In this document: in pieces, positions 62,196 to 64,000 of the stretch
Numbering within the stretch: position 1 is the first letter of the stretch
How the letters are laid out: each line of letters begins with the position of its first letter
Assembly (NCBI GenBank): GCA_945787885.1
Contig: CALZJF010000006.1
Location: 28,377 to 92,376 of the forward strand
DNA length: 64,000 bases
Origin: an uncultured Bacteroidales bacterium
GTDB taxonomy: Bacteria > Bacteroidota > Bacteroidia > Bacteroidales > Bacteroidaceae
Direction of reading: 5' to 3'
Made by a program: the position numbers and the translations under genes
The notes under the pieces: model-generated
The model's input: the letters and a program-made list of their open reading frames with translations, nothing else
Databases searched by the model: none
What the model was told of the DNA's origin: nothing

Positions 62196-62385
62196 GGTAG
62201 GTTCTATCAATTAGCTTGCGATGTATTTGCGACTATCGTGCCGTAGGTTTTTGTTTTTCACGAGGGAGCGTAGCGTGCTACGTGACTGAATGAAAGACAA
62301 AAAGATACGGTGCGAGAGGCGTGAAGACATCCAAGTAAAACAGAAACACTGCCTTACATTGAAAACTAATTTATAGAACCTACCA
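62194..62385 (+). mobile_element. Fold-back element, copy 5
   Basis: About 192 bp with AAGGTAGGTTCTAT and ATAGAACCTACC ends. Its first bases overlap the PorZ-like stop codon (TAAGG), and it ends 46 bp before the HU start. Same orientation as copies 2, 3 and 4. Confidence 0.87.
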
Positions 62386-62431
62386 TAATTATATCGTAGA
62401 ATTTTTCTTTTTCAACTCAAAATTTGATATT

Positions 62432-62695
62432 ATGAACAAGACCAAACTCATCAGTCCCGTTGCAGAAGCAGCAGGAATCACTCATGCTCAGGCAAAGGCT
62501 GCTATTGATGCCGTATTCAATACGCTCGTCGATGCCATCAATCAGGGTGAAAGTGCCACACTTCTCGGCTTTGGCAGTTTCGTAGTCGTAGAGCGTCCCG
62601 AGCGTCAGGGTGTCAATCCCAAGACGGGCGAGAAAATTATGCTTCCTGCCAAGAAGGTCGTGAAGTTTAAGCCCAGCTCTCGTTTCGCGAAATAA
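62432..62695 (+). CDS. hup: HU-family DNA-binding protein
   Basis: The protein is 87 residues. MNKTKLISPVAEAAGITHAQ, the dimer core AIDAVFNTLVDAINQGE and the DNA-binding arm VERPERQGVNPKTGEKIMLP are standard HU. It is a nucleoid protein that bends DNA. It has a strong terminator, and the leader contains the end of fold-back copy 5. It is a natural candidate to bind the phased arrays, which is speculation. Confidence 0.97.
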   Translation: MNKTKLISPVAEAAGITHAQAKAAIDAVFNTLVDAINQGESATLLGFGSFVVVERPERQGVNPKTGEKIMLPAKKVVKFKPSSRFAK

Positions 62696-62756
62696 TTCTT
62701 TTTACCTATATATTCCTCTATTATATATAGCGTATTGCACATTCTTCCTTCTTAGA

Positions 62757-62801
62757 AAAGAGCAGGATTGCCTTCTTCCCCGAGGCAATCCTGCTTTTTT
62801 T
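62757..62801 (+). terminator. Terminator of the HU gene
   Basis: A 12-bp stem (AGCAGGATTGCC, 62761-62772, with 62784-62795) followed by a run of six or seven T. Confidence 0.92.
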
Positions 62802-62961
62802 GATAGTCATGTAGCCAATTTCCTTCCGTGGGTCTCATCCCCCTTGATCCTCTCCTCAGCCTCATCGTGGTCCTTCTGCAGTCTTTCTGTAGCTTCTGTG
62901 CTCTCCGTCACTGCCAGAAAGCCCCTGCCAAGCCCCATCCGCATAGCTTCAGCCTCCCGCA

Positions 62962-63058
62962 TGGCCACTTCCGCCCCCGGTTGTGGCCGTTTTCTCCCCC
63001 CAATGTGGCCATAATGCCCCCTCAAAGTCTTCACTTTGCCCCCCAAAAAAGGTCATCC
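62962..63058. repeat. Phased 22-bp intergenic array F (4-5 units)
   Basis: Units TGGCCACTTCC, TGGCCGTTTTC, TGGCCATAATG and TCTTCACTTTG start at 62962, 62984, 63006 and 63028 (22 bp each), with a degenerate TCATCC at about 63053. CCCC middles as in D and E. It lies in the 1-kb non-coding stretch before the rRNA genes. Confidence 0.78.
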
Positions 63059-63085
63059 TGAGCCTCCCCTCCCATAGCCTCCGTT

Positions 63086-63106
63086 CTCTCAGTCGGCGAC
63101 TGAGAG
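63086..63106. repeat. Palindrome CTCTCAGTCG-N-CGACTGAGAG, copy
   Basis: Same arms as at 33765 and 41436, 28 bp after array F. Confidence 0.8.
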
Positions 63107-63378
63107 CCTCATTCAGTCCTCTCCGCCGCCCCCAGCCATGCCCTTTTCTCCGTTTCCTCCCTCTTTTCCCTATTATATATATAGGAGCCCCCTCCCTTCC
63201 CCTTCATTTTCCTGCCCCTCCCAGCCCCTGGGAGCGCGTTTCTCCCGCTTTCCTGCCAAAAGCCCTGCGGAAAGCCCCGAAATGGCCCTGAAAACGGTGG
63301 TTTTGACAGGGTTTGCAAAGTCGGAATGCGAAATTGTGACCGCTTTTCACAAAAAAGTGTGGTTTTTTGTGCATTTCC

Positions 63379-63409
63379 TTGCGTGGTGCCGATATCCGCC
63401 GTACCTTTG
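63379..63409 (+). promoter_or_regulatory. rRNA operon promoter
   Basis: TTG (63379-63381), a 20-bp spacer and TACCTTTG (63402-63409) on the plus strand predict a start near 63416, about 300 bp before the 16S gene. Confidence 0.7.
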
Positions 63410-63640
63410 CACTCGCAATCGGGACGCAAGCAACACTTGCACTGACCGATACGCCCTTCACGCCTCCGAGGCGGCGATGCGGCGGAAGTCGGGAGGCCCG
63501 TTGCGATTGCTCATTGAAATGATTTCATAACTCTTTTGTAGAGATTAGTACAAGGAACAGAACAAGACAGTCAATGGACATGCCCATCGGCGACGATGGC
63601 GGTCCTTGGGTAAAAGTAATGTTTTTCGTACCGTTCGATT

Positions 63641-63649
63641 TCTTTAACA
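63641..63649 (+). promoter_or_regulatory. boxA-like antitermination motif in the rRNA leader
   Basis: TCTTTAACA resembles the boxA core (CTTTAACA) used by NusB/NusE, about 70 bp before 16S. Confidence 0.45.
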
Positions 63650-63716
63650 GGAATCCGGTCAGGCAAACGAATCGGCATTGTGAGTTTCTATAGTAAAAAA
63701 TATAGAACAAGATATT

Positions 63717-64000
63717 ACAATGAAGAGTTTGATCCTGGCTCAGGATGAACGCTAGCTACAGGCTTAACACATGCAAGTCGAGGGGCAGCATGGTCGAAGC
63801 TTGCTTCGACTGATGGCGACCGGCGCACGGGTGCGTAACGCGTATCGAACCTGCCCTATACACGGGGATAGCCTTGCGAAAGTAAGATTAATACCCGATG
63901 CCAAATGAGGATCGCATGATATTCATTTGAAAGAATTTCGGTATAGGATGACGATGCGTCTGATTAGGTAGATGGCGGGGTAACGGCCCACCATGCCGAC
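63717..64000 (+). rRNA. rrs: 16S ribosomal RNA, 5' end only
   Basis: AGAGTTTGATCCTGGCTCAG and GATGAACGCTAGCTACAGGC, followed by TTAACACATGCAAGTCGAGG, give the 16S start with a Bacteroidales signature. About 284 bases are present; the rest lies beyond the window. The V1-V2 part resembles Prevotellaceae, but genus cannot be set without a database comparison. Confidence 0.97.

Overview
The window is high-GC, gene-dense Bacteroidales DNA, most like Prevotellaceae. The evidence is the 5' end of a 16S rRNA gene at the right edge, promoters with the Bacteroidota -7 box TAnnTTTG, a type IX secretion (T9SS) core operon, DUF5119/fimbrillin genes, a class III anaerobic ribonucleotide reductase, and several families typical of the phylum (DUF4294, YitT, FNPSHDEALA protein, AAA/PD-(D/E)XK protein). 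No plasmid, prophage, complete IS or CRISPR array is visible. The placement below order level is an inference from a short piece of 16S.

Layout. 1-5.1 kb: a cut-off membrane metallophosphoesterase and a secreted GH85-like endo-beta-N-acetylglucosaminidase with a T9SS C-terminal signal. 5.2-8 kb: an SLC13-type anion permease and cysQ. 8-15.1 kb: the T9SS operon porP-gldK-gldL-gldM-gldN on the minus strand. 16.3-20.9 kb: a fimbrial operon (OmpA-like/DUF3575 protein, DUF5119 lipoprotein, two fimbrillins). 21-33 kb: rmuC, a cysN without cysD, a YfhO-like membrane protein, a zinc-hook coiled-coil protein that looks like SbcC/Rad50 without its ATPase head, nrdG and nrdD. 34-44.6 kb: a CotH-like T9SS cargo, a small putative sRNA, a methyltransferase-like fragment, DUF2795, DUF4294, an AAA/PD-(D/E)XK protein, metY, miaB, aroQ and xerD. 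44.7-53.7 kb: pckA, a secreted C1 peptidase, pepP, an ATP-grasp-like protein, an APC permease and rpsO. 54-62.7 kb: leuS, yitT, a putative fucosyltransferase, rdgB, a PorZ-like T9SS protein and HU. The right end is the rRNA promoter, leader and 16S start.

How the parts fit. T9SS is the main theme: the core trans-envelope complex (PorP, GldK-N), a PorZ-like surface component, and two cargo proteins with related C-termini (GH85, CotH). Sulfur assimilation appears in scattered pieces (SLC13 permease, cysQ, cysN, metY). Anaerobic nucleotide reduction is nrdD plus nrdG.

The most unusual content is between the genes. Five copies of a roughly 193-bp fold-back element with 14-bp inverted ends all touch T9SS genes, and all have the same sense as the gene downstream. 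Six intergenic arrays have units of about 22 bp spaced by two helical turns. A second array family is AT-rich with an exact 21-bp period. A 21-bp palindrome recurs near the arrays. Together with the headless SbcC-like protein and a compact 64-nt sRNA candidate, these are the best candidates for undescribed biology here.
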